A program made the position numbers and the translations under genes. A DNA stretch of 64,000 nt from Acidimicrobiia bacterium (GTDB lineage Bacteria > Actinomycetota > Acidimicrobiia > Spongiisociales > Spongiisociaceae). Location of the stretch: contig JAJEIM010000009.1 in assembly GCA_022827785.1 (NCBI GenBank), positions 1 to 64,000 on the forward strand. The letters run 5' to 3'. Position 1 is the stretch's first letter. Each line of letters starts with the position of its first letter. Below, piece after piece: positions 45,371 to 58,531 of the stretch. Under the pieces are notes generated by a model that saw only the letters and a list, made by a program, of their open reading frames with translations, was not told the origin of the DNA and ran no database searches.

Positions 45371-45975
45371 CCTGGGTCAAGGTCTGCGGCATGCGCACCG
45401 TCAGCGACTTGGAGGCCGCCGCCGAGGCCGGCGCCGACGCGGTCGGTCTCGTGCTGGTCGATGGCTCCCCCCGCCGCCTCACGGTGGCGGAGGCCTCCCG
45501 GCTGGCCGGGGCGACAGCCCTTCCGGCAGTGATCCTGACCGCCGACACCAGCCCCGACCGGCTCCTCGAGTTGGTCGAGCAGGTGGGTGCCTCGGGTGTG
45601 CAGCCCTACGGTGAGGATTCGGGCCGGGCCGCCGCGGCGGCCGGAGAAGCCGGGGCGTTCGTCCTCCGACCGGTGCGCGCCAGGGGACCGGTGAACCTGG
45701 AGCGCCTCCCCGAGAACCAGACACCGCTCCTCGATGCCTTTTCGCCGGACCGGCTCGGCGGCACCGGCAAGACCATCCCCGCCGAGTGGCTACCACCTGA
45801 GGGCACCCGGTACGTGCTGGCCGGAGGTCTGGACCCCCGCAACGTGGCAGGCGCCGTAGCCCGCTACCGTCCCTGGGGTGTGGACGCCTCGTCCGGACTC
45901 GAGTCATCACCGGGCGTGAAGGATCCTGCACGGATTATCGACTTCGTACGCAACGCCAAGGGGGTCGGCGAATGA
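45367..45975 (+). CDS. trpF: Phosphoribosylanthranilate isomerase
   Basis: 202 residues. The N terminus [15 protein letters not shown] carries the catalytic Cys, and [38 protein letters not shown] and [10 protein letters not shown] complete the TrpF pattern (the Asp in LLDAF is the catalytic acid). GVQPYGE replaces the common VQLHG. It is coupled by ATGA overlaps to trpC and trpB. Confidence 0.92.
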   Translation: MTWVKVCGMRTVSDLEAAAEAGADAVGLVLVDGSPRRLTVAEASRLAGATALPAVILTADTSPDRLLELVEQVGASGVQPYGEDSGRAAAAAGEAGAFVLRPVRARGPVNLERLPENQTPLLDAFSPDRLGGTGKTIPAEWLPPEGTRYVLAGGLDPRNVAGAVARYRPWGVDASSGLESSPGVKDPARIIDFVRNAKGVGE

Positions 45976-47180
45976 CGACAGCCGTGGGTGGCCGAGCCGC
46001 CCTCCGCATGGACCGGCCGGACGAGCAGGGCCGCTTCGGCGACTACGGCGGGATGTTCGCTCCGGAGACCCTGATGCCCGCCCTGCAACGGCTGGCCACC
46101 GACTTCGCCGATGCGTGGGCGGATTCCGGATTCGTAGCCCACTTCCATGACCTCCTGGAGAAGTACACGGGGCGGCCCACGCCGTTGCACGCCGCCGATC
46201 ACCTGTCGGAGGAAACCGGGACGAGGGTGCTGCTCAAGCGCGAGGACCTGGCCCATACCGGCGCCCACAAGATCAACAACGCCATCGGCCAGGCCATCCT
46301 GGCGACCCGCACCGGCAAGACCCGGCTCATAGCCGAAACCGGCGCCGGTCAGCACGGGGTGGCCACCGCCACCGCCGCCGCCTACACCGGCCTGGAGTGC
46401 GTGGTCTACATGGGAGAGAAGGACATCGAGCGCCAGTCCCTCAACGTCCAGCGCATGCGCATGCTCGGCGCGGACGTGGTTCCGGTCTCAGCCGGCGCGG
46501 CCACCCTCAAGGATGCAGTCAACGAGGCCATGCGCGACTGGGTGCGCACGGTGGAGACCACCCACTACATCATCGGCTCGGCGGTCGGGCCCCACCCCTT
46601 CCCTTGGATGGTGAGGGAGTTCCAGAGGATTATCGGGGACGAGAGTATCCGCCAACTGGAGGGAGAGTCGGTCGATGTGGTGGTGGCGTGCGTGGGGGGC
46701 GGTTCGAACGCCATCGGCATGTTCTACCCCTTCGCCGGACGTGACGGCGTCGACCTGGTCGGTGTCGAGGCGGCGGGCCACGGGATCCGAACCGGACGGC
46801 ACGGCGCCTCGATCGGCGCCGGATCCCCGGGAATCCTGCACGGCGCCCGCACCTATATGCTCCAGGACGACGAGGGCCAAGTCCTGGAGGCACACTCGAT
46901 ATCGGCCGGCCTCGACTACCCGGGGGTCGGGCCCGAGCACGCTTACTTCGCCGACACCGGCCTGGCGCGATACGTCTCGATCACTGACGAGGAGGCTCTG
47001 GGCGGAGTCGATCTCCTCTCGCGAACCGAAGGCATCATCCCGGCGCTCGAGTCGGCGCATGCCATCGCCTGGGTGGCCAAGGACGCCGCCCGGCTGGCAG
47101 GGAAGACGGTGCTCGTCAATCTGTCCGGCCGCGGTGACAAGGACATGGATATGATCGCGGCCAAGGCAGGTATCGGATGA
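45972..47180 (+). CDS. trpB: Tryptophan synthase beta chain
   Basis: 402-residue PLP enzyme joining indole and serine. The PLP lysine is in [13 protein letters not shown], and [31 protein letters not shown] and the phosphate loop [15 protein letters not shown] are canonical TrpB1 features. ATGA overlaps join it to trpF and trpA, as expected for subunits made in equal amounts. Confidence 0.96.
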   Translation: MTTAVGGRAALRMDRPDEQGRFGDYGGMFAPETLMPALQRLATDFADAWADSGFVAHFHDLLEKYTGRPTPLHAADHLSEETGTRVLLKREDLAHTGAHKINNAIGQAILATRTGKTRLIAETGAGQHGVATATAAAYTGLECVVYMGEKDIERQSLNVQRMRMLGADVVPVSAGAATLKDAVNEAMRDWVRTVETTHYIIGSAVGPHPFPWMVREFQRIIGDESIRQLEGESVDVVVACVGGGSNAIGMFYPFAGRDGVDLVGVEAAGHGIRTGRHGASIGAGSPGILHGARTYMLQDDEGQVLEAHSISAGLDYPGVGPEHAYFADTGLARYVSITDEEALGGVDLLSRTEGIIPALESAHAIAWVAKDAARLAGKTVLVNLSGRGDKDMDMIAAKAGIG

Positions 47181-47971
47181 GCCGCCGCGGGCTGGACGAC
47201 CTGTTCGCGCGGGTACGGGCCGAGGGGAGAACGGCCTTCCTGCCCTTCATGACCGCCGGGCTGCCCAGCCCGGACCGGACCGTGGAGTGCTTCGAGGCCA
47301 TGGCGGACGCCGGCGCGGACGCCTTCGAAGTCGGCATCCCCTACAGCGATCCCATGATGGACGGGCCGACTATTCAGGTGGCCAGCGCCCGCGCCATCGA
47401 ACAGGGGATGACCCTCAAGGGCGGGTTCGATGTCCTCCGTCGGGTGGTCGAAGCGACCGGCAAGCCCTCGCTGGCCATGTCCTACGCCAACCCGGTATTC
47501 CGGCTGGGACCGGATGAATTCTCCCGCCGGGCCGCCGATGCGGGCGCCGCGGGGCTGATAATCGCTGATCTTCCCCTGGAGGAGGCGGCGCCGGTGGCCG
47601 AGGCATGTGACCGGTCCGGAATCGGCCTGGTGCTGTTCGCGGCGCCCACCACCCAGGACGAGCGCCTGGAACGGATCGCCGCACGTGCCCCGGTCTTCAT
47701 CTACGGGGTCGCCGAACTGGGCGTGACCGGCGAGCGGGACGAGCAGTCGGACCACCCCAGAACCCTGGCCGCGCGAATCCGGGCCATCACGCGCGTGCCT
47801 TTGGTGATGGGTGTCGGCATAAGCACGCCCGTACAGGCCGAGGCGCTGGCGCCGTACGTGGACGGGATCATCGTGGGCTCGGCCCTGGTACGGCGGGCAC
47901 TCCAGTCACCCCGTCCGATCACCGACATAGCCGAAGCCACCAGGAGCCTGGTAGACGCCCTGTCCGAATGA
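47177..47971 (+). CDS. trpA: Tryptophan synthase alpha chain
   Basis: 264-residue TIM barrel releasing indole from indoleglycerol phosphate. [17 protein letters not shown] includes the usual start region, and the catalytic residues are in [20 protein letters not shown] (Glu) and IIADLPLEE (Asp); [12 protein letters not shown] replaces the more common YxxSxxGVTG. It is convergent with lepA, with 12 bp between the stop codons. Confidence 0.95.
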   Translation: MSRRGLDDLFARVRAEGRTAFLPFMTAGLPSPDRTVECFEAMADAGADAFEVGIPYSDPMMDGPTIQVASARAIEQGMTLKGGFDVLRRVVEATGKPSLAMSYANPVFRLGPDEFSRRAADAGAAGLIIADLPLEEAAPVAEACDRSGIGLVLFAAPTTQDERLERIAARAPVFIYGVAELGVTGERDEQSDHPRTLAARIRAITRVPLVMGVGISTPVQAEALAPYVDGIIVGSALVRRALQSPRPITDIAEATRSLVDALSE

Positions 47972-47983
47972 CCGGGTCAGCCG

Positions 47984-49789
47984 TTAACCGGCGCCCCTCG
48001 CGCGCGTCCCGGGCATCCGCATGACCGACACGAAGGCCTCAGGCGGGATCTCAACCCGCCCGATCGCCTTCATACGCCGCTTGCCCGCCTTCTGCTTCGC
48101 CAGCAGCTTGCGCTTCCGGGTGACATCTCCGCCGTAGAGCTTGGCGGTCACGTCCTTGCGGAAGGCCTTGACCGTCTCGCGGGCGATGATCCGGCTTCCG
48201 ATCGCCGCCTGGATGGGGACGTCGTACTGCTGGCGCGGGATCAACTCCATGAGCTTCTCGGTCATCTGCCGTCCGTAGGGATAGGAAGCATCCCGGTGAA
48301 CGATCGCGCTGAAGGCGTCGACCGGCTCGTGATGCAGCAGGATGTCCACCTTCACCAGATCGGCGTCCTCGTAGTGTCCGGCGTCGTAGTCCAGGCTGGC
48401 ATATGCCTGCGTCCGGCTCTTGAGCTGGTCGTAGAAGTCCGTTACGACCTCGGCCAGAGGCAGGTGGTAGCGGAGTTCCACCCGTTCGGGAGACAGGTAC
48501 TCCATACCCTTGATGCGCCCCCGGCGGCCCTGGCAGAGATCCATCAGACGGCCGGTGTAGCGGGCCGGGCTGATGATGCTCGCCGCCAGGATCGGCTCGG
48601 CGATGGACACCACCTCGCCCGCCGGAGGCATCTTGGCAGGGCTGTCGACAGGAAGTTCCTCCCCGGCCGTCGTCCGCACCCGATACTCCACCGACGGCTT
48701 GGTGGCGATGATGTCCAGGGCGAACTCGCGCTCGAGGCGCTGGGTGATGATCTCCATGTGCAAGAGGCCGAGGAAGCCACACCGGTAGCCGAACCCGAGT
48801 GCGGTGGAGGTCTCCGGCTCGTAGCTGAAGCTGGAGTCGTTGAGGCGCAGCCGGTCGAGGGCATCCCGCAGTTCGGGATACTCGTCCCCGTCCAGGGGAT
48901 AGAGGCCGCAGAACACCATGGGCTTGGGCTCGCGATAGCCCGGTAGGGGCGTGGAGGCTGGACAGGCGGCGTCGGTGACGGTCTCGCCGGGACGGGCCTC
49001 CGCCGTGTTCTTGACCCCGGATATGAGGTATCCCACCTCTCCGGGGCCCAGTTGCTCCACGGGAACGGCTGAAGGGGTGCGCACCCCGATCTCCTGGAGG
49101 TTGTACATGGCGCCGGTCTGCATGAAACGCACCCGGGAGCCGGCGCGCAGCGTGCCCCGCACGATCCGGATCGAGCTGATGACCCCCCGGTAGCTGTCGA
49201 AATGGGAGTCGAACACCAGGGCGGCCAGCTCGGCATCCTCATCACCCTCCGGCGGCGGTACGCGCCGGCAGACAGCGTCGAGGAGGTCGGCAACTCCCTC
49301 GCCGGTCTTGGCCGAGACCCGCAGCACCTCTTCGGCCGCGATCCCCAGGACCTGCTCGATCTCCTCGGCCACCCGGTCGGGATCGGCGGCGGGAAGATCG
49401 ACCTTGTTGAGAACCGGCACCACGGTCAGATCGTGTTCCAGCGCCAGCGCGCAGTTGGCCAGGGTCTGCGCCTCGATGCCCTGCGAGGCGTCGACCAGCA
49501 GGATCACCCCCTCGCACGCCGCCAGGGACCGCGACACCTCGTACCCGAAGTCGACGTGGCCCGGCGTGTCGATGAGATTGATCCTCCACGGCCCGTACTC
49601 CAGGCGGACGCTCTGGAGCTTGATGGTGATACCGCGCTCCCGCTCGAGGTCCATGTTGTCCAGGTACTGGGCTCGCATCCGGCGTGCGTCCACAGCCCCG
49701 CACATCTCCAGGAATCGATCGGCGAGCGTCGACTTGCCGTGGTCGATGTGAGCAATGATGGCTACGTTGCGTATGCGAGACTGATCCAT
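47984..49789 (-). CDS. lepA: Elongation factor 4 (LepA)
   Basis: 601 residues, full length. G motifs: [13 protein letters not shown] (G1), RGITIK (G2), [16 protein letters not shown] (G3), NKVDLPAAD (G4). The LepA-specific C-terminal domain is visible in [27 protein letters not shown] and CYGGD-like [27 protein letters not shown]4 back-translocates or rescues stalled ribosomes. The start is ATG 49789; the frame continues upstream across the tRNA-Leu gene but that part is noncoding. In many actinobacteria lepA sits after rpsT; here it is separated. Confidence 0.95.
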   Translation of the reverse strand: MDQSRIRNVAIIAHIDHGKSTLADRFLEMCGAVDARRMRAQYLDNMDLERERGITIKLQSVRLEYGPWRINLIDTPGHVDFGYEVSRSLAACEGVILLVDASQGIEAQTLANCALALEHDLTVVPVLNKVDLPAADPDRVAEEIEQVLGIAAEEVLRVSAKTGEGVADLLDAVCRRVPPPEGDEDAELAALVFDSHFDSYRGVISSIRIVRGTLRAGSRVRFMQTGAMYNLQEIGVRTPSAVPVEQLGPGEVGYLISGVKNTAEARPGETVTDAACPASTPLPGYREPKPMVFCGLYPLDGDEYPELRDALDRLRLNDSSFSYEPETSTALGFGYRCGFLGLLHMEIITQRLEREFALDIIATKPSVEYRVRTTAGEELPVDSPAKMPPAGEVVSIAEPILAASIISPARYTGRLMDLCQGRRGRIKGMEYLSPERVELRYHLPLAEVVTDFYDQLKSRTQAYASLDYDAGHYEDADLVKVDILLHHEPVDAFSAIVHRDASYPYGRQMTEKLMELIPRQQYDVPIQAAIGSRIIARETVKAFRKDVTAKLYGGDVTRKRKLLAKQKAGKRRMKAIGRVEIPPEAFVSVMRMPGTRARGAG

Positions 49790-49908
49790 GCCTGGGGAGG
49801 GGGGTCGAAAAACCGAATCCTGGGAGGCTCGCCGGTCGGGCAAACCACGATCCTGGACGCAGGCTAGCCAGTGAACCCGCACGTCCCGGCTTCGAGTGAA
49901 CGCCCGGG

Positions 49909-49914
49909 TAAGAT
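49909..49914 (+). promoter_or_regulatory. Putative -10 element of tRNA-Leu
   Basis: TAAGAT eight bases before the tRNA-Leu 5' end, the right distance for a transcript starting at the mature end or just before it. No clear -35 is seen. Confidence 0.35.
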
Positions 49915-49922
49915 CATCTCCA

Positions 49923-50009
49923 GCCGGGATGGCGGAATTGGTAGACGCGCCGGACTCAAAATCCGGTGCCCCTTGGGGCGTATGGGTTCGAGTCCCATTC
50001 CCGGTACCA
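49923..50009 (+). tRNA. tRNA-Leu (CAA)
   Basis: 87 nt including an encoded CCA (50007-50009). The acceptor GCCGGGA/TCCCGGT pairs with a G-T at the end. The anticodon loop CTCAAAA gives anticodon CAA, read between stems CCGGA and TCCGG. The long variable arm (around TGCCCCTTGGGGCGT) is the class II mark of tRNA-Leu. It is divergent from lepA and followed by the repeat region. Confidence 0.95.
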
Positions 50010-50010
50010 G

Positions 50011-50035
50011 CAGTGGCCGGTTGCCGGTGGCCAGT
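50011..50035 (+). repeat. Dispersed 25-bp repeat, copy 2
   Basis: Starts one base after the tRNA CCA end and matches 28295-28319 at 23 of 25 positions. It lies in a 163-bp intergenic stretch before polA that also holds the 7-bp tandem array. Confidence 0.7.
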
Positions 50036-50115
50036 TCGCCACTTGGAGGTAGTCAAGTACCTCGTGGCACCTGAGGCTGTTGGGTTGGCCGTCTCGTCCC
50101 TGGGTTAGAGCATTC

Positions 50116-50157
50116 ACCGACCACCGACCACCGACCACCGACCACTGACCACTGCCA
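50116..50157 (+). repeat. 7-bp tandem array before polA
   Basis: Four exact ACCGACC units (50116-50143), one ACTGACC and a diverged ACTGCCA. The opposite strand reads as GGTCGGT/AGTGGTC units, the same degenerate motif as in the 25-bp dispersed repeats. It ends 15 bp before the polA start. Confidence 0.8.
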
Positions 50158-50172
50158 CGCTACGATCATCGC

Positions 50173-52830
<2,658 letters not shown>

Positions 52831-53051
52831 CATGGAGGACGGTTGACGGATACCCTCCTAGAATGCGCCTGCGTGGCCAGGCGGGGAGGTGTTATTCTTC
52901 GGCGCGCTCCGTCACCGCCAACGCACCAGCGGTACGGTTTCCCTGCCTGGAGGTCCACAACCAGCCATACCCAACCCGATCAATCCGGCCGGGCGTGATT
53001 CGTTCCGGCCCAGACTCCAAGCCCAGGCCTCCACGCAGAGAAATAGGAAAG

Positions 53052-54470
53052 ATGGAAACTCCCACCGATAAGACAGAGCAGACCCAAGACACCGGCATCG
53101 AGAACCCGGAAACATCCCCTGAACCGGTGGCATCCCTGCCGTCGGTCGTGGTGCCGACCGAGATGGTCGCCAACCCGGATGATGACAACCCGGTCATGGG
53201 GCCGCCCGCAATCAAGGCTCGCAGCGTCAGCTCCCTGCCGGACGACCTCGGCCCGGAGGACTTCGAAGCCGCCATTGCCGAGACCGTCCTCGAATTCAAA
53301 GAGGGTGACATCCTCGAAGGGCACGTCGTCAACATGGGCCAGGACGAAGTCCTGGTCGATATCGGCTACAAGTCCGAGGGCGTCGTTCCGCTCAAGGAAC
53401 TCTCGATTCGCAAGAACGTCACTCCGGACCAGATCGTTGCGATCGGCCAGAAGATCGAGGTACTGGTCATCGACAAGGAGGACGAGCAGGGCCGCCTGAT
53501 CCTGTCCAAGAAGCGGGCCCTCTACGAACGGGTATGGGGCCAGATAGAAGCGGTCAAGGAGCACAAGGGCACTGTTCGGGGCACTGTGATCGAGGTGGTC
53601 AAGGGCGGATTGATCGTGGACATCGGCCTCAGGGGCTTCCTGCCCGCCTCGCTGGTCGATCTCCGCCGGGTTCGTGATCTCGAACCGTTCATAGGCGAGG
53701 ACATCGAAGCCAAGGTCATCGAGTTGGACCGCAACCGCAACAACGTGGTGCTGTCCCGGCGCGCCTACCTGGAGGAGGCCCAGGCCGAGCAAAGAGGCGC
53801 GTTCCTCAGCAACCTCACCGTGGGCGAGACCCGGACCGGCTCGGTCTCGTCGGTGGTGAACTTCGGGGCCTTCGTGGACCTCGGAGGAATGGACGGGCTG
53901 GTGCACGTCTCCGAGTTGAGTTGGAAGCACGTCAACCATCCGTCGGAGGTGGTCAAGGTCGGTCAGAAGGTGACCGTCAAGGTTCTGGAAATCGACCACA
54001 ACCGCGAACGGATATCCCTGTCCATCAAGCAGACCACCGCCGATCCGTGGCAGGCGTTCAGCCGCCAGCACGAGGTCGGGACCGTCCTCGAGGGAGAGGT
54101 GATCAAGACGGTGCCCTTCGGGGCCTTCGTCGCGGTTGGCGACGGGGTCGAGGGCTTGGTCCACGTCTCGGAGATCGCCATGCACCGGGTCGAGTCTCCC
54201 GAGCTGGAACTCTCCATCGGCCAGCGGGTCAAGGTCAAGCTGACCGAGATGGACGAGGGACGCCGCCGGGTGAGTTTCTCCATCAAGCAGGCCCTACCCG
54301 AGTTCAGTGCCCGGCAGTCGGGCCACCGTCCTCCGCGCCGCCGGCGCCCCGCCGTGTCCGAGTTCGAACGAGCGGACACCAAAGAGGAGAAGCAGCCCTC
54401 CTTCGATGTGGACGCCTCTCTGGAGGCGATCCTCCAGGAGCTTAAGGAGCGGGGGATCGGCCGCCGGTAG
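53052..54470 (+). CDS. rpsA: 30S ribosomal protein S1
   Basis: 472 residues with four S1 (OB-fold) domains, at about 75-150, 165-235, 250-325 and 335-410 (for example GDILEGHVVNMGQDEVLVDIG and GSVSSVVNFGAFVDLGGMDG), typical of actinobacterial S1. The N-terminal acidic extension and the basic C-terminal tail (RPPRRRRPA) vary in the family. S1 helps mRNA bind the 30S subunit. ATG 53052 has AGGAAAG just upstream; the 63 codons before it in the same frame are a leader and not protein-like. The 221-bp upstream region presumably holds the promoter and a regulatory leader. Confidence 0.95.
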   Translation: METPTDKTEQTQDTGIENPETSPEPVASLPSVVVPTEMVANPDDDNPVMGPPAIKARSVSSLPDDLGPEDFEAAIAETVLEFKEGDILEGHVVNMGQDEVLVDIGYKSEGVVPLKELSIRKNVTPDQIVAIGQKIEVLVIDKEDEQGRLILSKKRALYERVWGQIEAVKEHKGTVRGTVIEVVKGGLIVDIGLRGFLPASLVDLRRVRDLEPFIGEDIEAKVIELDRNRNNVVLSRRAYLEEAQAEQRGAFLSNLTVGETRTGSVSSVVNFGAFVDLGGMDGLVHVSELSWKHVNHPSEVVKVGQKVTVKVLEIDHNRERISLSIKQTTADPWQAFSRQHEVGTVLEGEVIKTVPFGAFVAVGDGVEGLVHVSEIAMHRVESPELELSIGQRVKVKLTEMDEGRRRVSFSIKQALPEFSARQSGHRPPRRRRPAVSEFERADTKEEKQPSFDVDASLEAILQELKERGIGRR

Positions 54471-54484
54471 AGACGGGGCCGATC

Positions 54485-55177
54485 ATGGAACCGCTGCGGT
54501 TGGTCATCGGCGGGGGTATCGGTTCGGGTAAGTCACAGGCGGGCGGGTTGCTGGTCGCGCGCGGCTTCGCCGTTCTCGACGCCGACCGGGTCGGTCATTC
54601 GATCCTGGCCGGGGACCATCCCGTAGCCCGCCGGGTTGCCGAGCGCTGGCCCGAGGTCGTGACCGGCGGGACCATCGACCGGCGCGCGCTGGGGCGCATA
54701 GTCTTCGAAGACCGCGACCAGCTCGCCGAACTCGAGGCCATCACGCACCCGGCTATTCGCGACGGCATCGCTGGATGGGCCCGGGAGGCGGGAAGGCGTC
54801 CCGCGGCCGTGGAGATTCCGATCCTGGCGGACCTGGTGGACTGCAGCTGGTTGTGGGTGATAATCGAAGCGCCCCTCGAACTCAGGAAGGAGCGGCTACG
54901 GGACCGGGGCATGTCGGACGGGGAAGTCGGGGCCCGCCTGGCCTCCCAGCCCAGCCACGGGGAATGGTTGGAAGCAGCCGACTTCGTGATCGGCAACGCC
55001 GGAACCCTGGAGCAACTCGGCAGGGCGCTCGACGACACCCTGGCACGGATCATGGCCTCGACCCGTGCCCGATCCGCAGCCGACCCGACGGGCGCGGTTA
55101 GGGCGTTCCCCGGATCCGTTCCCCGCGTTCGTCCTGAACGACCGGTCTCCGAACGCCGGTACCCGACTGTTTCTTGA
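54485..55177 (+). CDS. coaE: Dephospho-CoA kinase
   Basis: 230 residues. P-loop GGGIGSGKS at the N terminus, DADRVGHSILA, HPAIRDGIAGWAREA and the segment RLRDRGMSDGEVGARLASQP (lid), all typical of CoaE, which phosphorylates dephospho-CoA in the last step of CoA synthesis. The core ends near residue 190; the rest (ASTRARSAADPTGAVR and beyond) is an extension whose last 80 bp overlap the 3' end of the convergent ureohydrolase gene. It follows rpsA after 14 bp. Confidence 0.9.
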   Translation: MEPLRLVIGGGIGSGKSQAGGLLVARGFAVLDADRVGHSILAGDHPVARRVAERWPEVVTGGTIDRRALGRIVFEDRDQLAELEAITHPAIRDGIAGWAREAGRRPAAVEIPILADLVDCSWLWVIIEAPLELRKERLRDRGMSDGEVGARLASQPSHGEWLEAADFVIGNAGTLEQLGRALDDTLARIMASTRARSAADPTGAVRAFPGSVPRVRPERPVSERRYPTVS

Positions 55178-56168
55178 CTGCGAGCGATGACAGGGCCTCC
55201 ATCACCACGCGGTTGGCAGCCATCGACGTCAGGTCGGCGTGGTCGAAGGGTGGCGAGACCTCCACCACGTCCATGCCCGCCAACTCGACCGCACCGACTA
55301 TCCGCCGGACCGCCCGCAGGAGCTCGCGGGTGCTCATCCCGCCGGGCTCGGCCGTTCCCGTCCCCGGGGCATAGGCCGGGTCGAGGACGTCGATGTCCAC
55401 GCTGAGATACACGGCATCGGCGCCGTCGAGCGCCTCGTCGATCGCGCGGTCGATCACCGCCTCGGCGCCATGCTCCTCGATCTCGGTGATGAAGTGTGAC
55501 CGGAAGCCCTTCTCCTCCATCCAGGCCAGCGTGTCCCGGTCCGGCCAGTAACCCCTGAGCCCGACCTGGACGAAGTTCGGTCCGGCGATCGCTCCCGACT
55601 CCAGGAGCTTCCGCATCGGAGCCCCGTGGTTCGCTATCGGTCCGGTGACCTCGCCGGTGTCGGCGTGCGCATCGAAGTGGACCATCCCGATCCTGGCCGG
55701 ATCGTTGACCTCCGCGATGGCGGTGGCCGACGGCCAGGTGATGCCGTGGTCGCCTCCGAGAACGATCGGAACCGCACCCGTTCCGGCCAGGTCGCGCACC
55801 TTCCGGTAGATCATCGCGTAGCCCCGTTCCAGCCACACCGGCTCGATGTTGGCATCACCGGCGTCGACTACGTCCAGAACATCGAAGAGGCTCACGCCGA
55901 GCTGGAGGGAGTAGAAGCTGCCGTAGTTGTTGTTGCCCGTCCGTATGGCCCTGGGCCCGAATCTCGCCCCCGGCCGGTAGGTGGTGCCGTCGTCGAGCGG
56001 AGCACCCACGATTACCGCGTCAGGGGCCAGGTCGGCAACCTGCTCGATGTCGGTCACCAGTGGCAGCTTGGCGAACGTAGTGGCCCCCATGTACGCAGGC
56101 AGGGCGGAGTCAGGACGTTCGACGAACTGCTCGCTGTGCCATCCGTGCATGTTCCCGTAGTCAGGCAT
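55098..56168 (-). CDS. speB: Ureohydrolase (agmatinase-like)
   Basis: 356 residues of the arginase/agmatinase superfamily. The two Mn ions would be held by the His in GGDHGITWP, by HFDAHADTG, and by the aspartates in SVDIDVLDPAYAPGTGT. Motif EPGGMSTRELL is agmatinase-like. Agmatinase yields putrescine and urea; guanidinobutyrase or proclavaminate amidinohydrolase cannot be excluded. Start taken at ATG 56168 (MPDYGNMHGWHSEQ), with GAGG close upstream; ATG 56183 is possible. Its 3' end overlaps coaE on the other strand by 80 bp. Confidence 0.84.
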   Translation of the reverse strand: MPDYGNMHGWHSEQFVERPDSALPAYMGATTFAKLPLVTDIEQVADLAPDAVIVGAPLDDGTTYRPGARFGPRAIRTGNNNYGSFYSLQLGVSLFDVLDVVDAGDANIEPVWLERGYAMIYRKVRDLAGTGAVPIVLGGDHGITWPSATAIAEVNDPARIGMVHFDAHADTGEVTGPIANHGAPMRKLLESGAIAGPNFVQVGLRGYWPDRDTLAWMEEKGFRSHFITEIEEHGAEAVIDRAIDEALDGADAVYLSVDIDVLDPAYAPGTGTAEPGGMSTRELLRAVRRIVGAVELAGMDVVEVSPPFDHADLTSMAANRVVMEALSSLAVKKQSGTGVRRPVVQDERGERIRGTP

Positions 56169-56403
56169 CGCCCCTCGTGTCATCGTCCGCGGCGAACGAT
56201 AGACCATCCGGGCGCCGCTCAAGCACCCGGCCATCGCTCGCCGCCCCCTCCGGAATACCTCCACCGGGCGGTGCCCTGCGCAGGGCCTGGGAGGGTACCG
56301 AAACATGTCCGGTCGGCCCGACATCCCGGGACGGAACGCAAGACGCGTCGTGGCGGGCCAACCGATCCCCGCCTGTCTCAGCACCCTTCTATGATCGAGC
56401 GGC

Positions 56404-58422
56404 GTGGCGGATTTCGCAGTTGTCTCGGACTTCAACCCGGCCGGTGATCAACCGGCCGCCATCGACGCGCTGGTCCAAGGCGTGGAACGCGGCGATGCGT
56501 TCCAGACCCTGCTGGGCATCACCGGCTCCGGGAAGTCCGCCACCATCGCCTGGACGATCGAGCGAGCCCAACGTCCTGCCCTGGTGATCGCTCCGAACAA
56601 GGCCCTCGCCGCTCAGCTGGCCTCCGAGTTCCGCCAGTTCTTCCCCGGCAACCGGGTGGAGTACTTCGTCTCCTACTACGACTACTACCAACCGGAGGCC
56701 TACATCCCCCAGACCGACACCTACATAGAAAAGGATGCCACCATCAACGACGAGATCGACCGGCTCCGCCATGCCGCCACCTCGTCGCTGCTGTTCCGGG
56801 ACGATGTGGTGATAGTGGCCAGCGTCTCCTGCATCTACGGGCTTGGCAGTCCGGATGAGTACGCCGGGCAGGTCCTCCGGCTGATCCGGGGCGTCGAGTT
56901 CCCGCTCCACCAGGCCATCCGCCGGCTGGTGGACATCCAGTACCAGCGCAACGAGGTCAACCTGGTGCGGGGGCGGTTCCGCGTCAGGGGAGACACCCTC
57001 GAAGTATTCCCCGCCTACGAGGAGACCATCGCCCGGGTGGAGTATTTCGGCGACGAGGTGGAGCGGATAGTCCGTATCAACCCGGTGACCGGGGAGATAA
57101 TCGACGAGTTGAAGGAACTGTGGGTGTACCCGGCCACCCACTATGCCGCCTCGGAGGAGCGCATGGAGCGGGCGATCGTGGGCATCCAGGCGGAGTTGCG
57201 CGAGAGGCTGGCGGAGCTGGAACAGCAGGGAAAGCTCCTGGAGGCCCAGCGGCTCCGCATGCGCACCACCTACGACCTGGAGATGATCCGTGAAGTGGGG
57301 TTCTGCTCCGGGATCGAGAACTACAGCCGCCATATCGACGGCAGGGAGCCGGGGGAGGCGCCCTACACGTTGCTGGACTACTTCCCGGACGACTTCCTTA
57401 CCATCATCGACGAGAGCCATGTGGCCATCCCGCAACTCCATGGCCAGTACGAGGGGGATCGAAGCCGGAAGGACGTGCTCGTGGAGCACGGTTTCCGCCT
57501 GCCTTCGGCGCTCGACAACCGGCCGCTGCGCTTCGATGAGTGGTTGGAGAAGACCGGCCAGGTTATCTTCATGTCGGCCACGCCCAGCCCCTTCGAGCGC
57601 CGGCATTCCGACAACATCGTCGAGCAGATAGTACGGCCCACCGGGCTGGTCGATCCCGAGGTGGTGGTCAGGCCCGCCAAGGGTCAGATAGACGATCTCA
57701 TCGGGGAGATCCGGGACCAAGCTGTGCTGGGCAACCGGGTGCTGGTCACCACGCTCACCAAGAAGATGTCCGAGGATCTCACCGACTACCTGCTGGAAAT
57801 GGGGATCCGGGCTCGCTATCTCCATTCGGAGATCGACACCCTGGAACGCGTCCAGTTGCTGCGCGAACTGCGGTTGGGGGAGTACGACGTGCTGGTAGGC
57901 ATCAACCTGCTCCGGGAGGGACTGGACCTGCCCGAGGTGTCGTTGGTGGCGATCCTGGATGCCGACAAGGAAGGCTTCCTCCGCTCCGAGACCAGCCTGA
58001 TCCAGATCATCGGTCGCGCGGCTCGGAACGTCTCGGGCCGGGTGATCATGTACGCGGACGACGTGACCGACTCCATGAGGGCCGCTATCGGGGAGACCAA
58101 CCGGCGCCGCTACCTGCAGGTGCGCTACAACGAGCAGCACGGCATCGACCCCCAGACCATCCGCAAGAAGGTGTCCGACATCCTCGAGCTGGTGTCATCG
58201 AGCGGGTCATCGTCGCGCCGCCGGGACAGGAGCCTGGGCTCGATGGAGGTGAGCTCCCCGGTGGAGCTGGCCGGCGAGGACCTGGGCCGCATGATCCAGA
58301 GCCTCGAGGACGAGATGCGGGAAGCCGCCCGGGAACTCCGCTTCGAGTACGCCGCCCGTCTCCGCGACGAGGTGGCCGAACTCAAGCGCGAGATGAGGGA
58401 ACTCAGCGAGGTAACGAGGTAG
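56404..58422 (+). CDS. uvrB: Excinuclease ABC subunit B
   Basis: 672 residues. Walker [14 protein letters not shown], the beta-hairpin [25 protein letters not shown], helicase motif [47 protein letters not shown] and a C-terminal UVR motif ([22 protein letters not shown]) that binds UvrC. It verifies the lesion handed over by UvrA in nucleotide excision repair. GTG start 56404; a 235-bp gap to the divergent ureohydrolase gene probably carries the promoter, though no clear LexA box was found. uvrA follows. Confidence 0.97.
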   Translation: MADFAVVSDFNPAGDQPAAIDALVQGVERGDAFQTLLGITGSGKSATIAWTIERAQRPALVIAPNKALAAQLASEFRQFFPGNRVEYFVSYYDYYQPEAYIPQTDTYIEKDATINDEIDRLRHAATSSLLFRDDVVIVASVSCIYGLGSPDEYAGQVLRLIRGVEFPLHQAIRRLVDIQYQRNEVNLVRGRFRVRGDTLEVFPAYEETIARVEYFGDEVERIVRINPVTGEIIDELKELWVYPATHYAASEERMERAIVGIQAELRERLAELEQQGKLLEAQRLRMRTTYDLEMIREVGFCSGIENYSRHIDGREPGEAPYTLLDYFPDDFLTIIDESHVAIPQLHGQYEGDRSRKDVLVEHGFRLPSALDNRPLRFDEWLEKTGQVIFMSATPSPFERRHSDNIVEQIVRPTGLVDPEVVVRPAKGQIDDLIGEIRDQAVLGNRVLVTTLTKKMSEDLTDYLLEMGIRARYLHSEIDTLERVQLLRELRLGEYDVLVGINLLREGLDLPEVSLVAILDADKEGFLRSETSLIQIIGRAARNVSGRVIMYADDVTDSMRAAIGETNRRRYLQVRYNEQHGIDPQTIRKKVSDILELVSSSGSSSRRRDRSLGSMEVSSPVELAGEDLGRMIQSLEDEMREAARELRFEYAARLRDEVAELKREMRELSEVTR

Positions 58423-58531
58423 TCACCGCGTCGCCGGCCGAGCCTTGCCCTTGCCGCCGGACCGGCTGGTCACGGGCAACCGCTAGCATGGCGGGTATCC
58501 CGCCTCCCCTGTGTCGAACCGCCCGAGCTTC

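Noticed and set aside
50116-50157. CRISPR-like array before polA
   Set aside because: The units are contiguous 7-mers without spacers, so this is a simple tandem repeat.
52843-52869. Promoter TTGACG...TAGAAT upstream of rpsA
   Set aside because: The two hexamers are only about 10 bp apart, too close for a sigma-70 type promoter.
56389-58140. 583-codon minus-strand frame opposite uvrB
   Set aside because: Same reason: it lies wholly under a gene with full motif support and has no recognisable domain.
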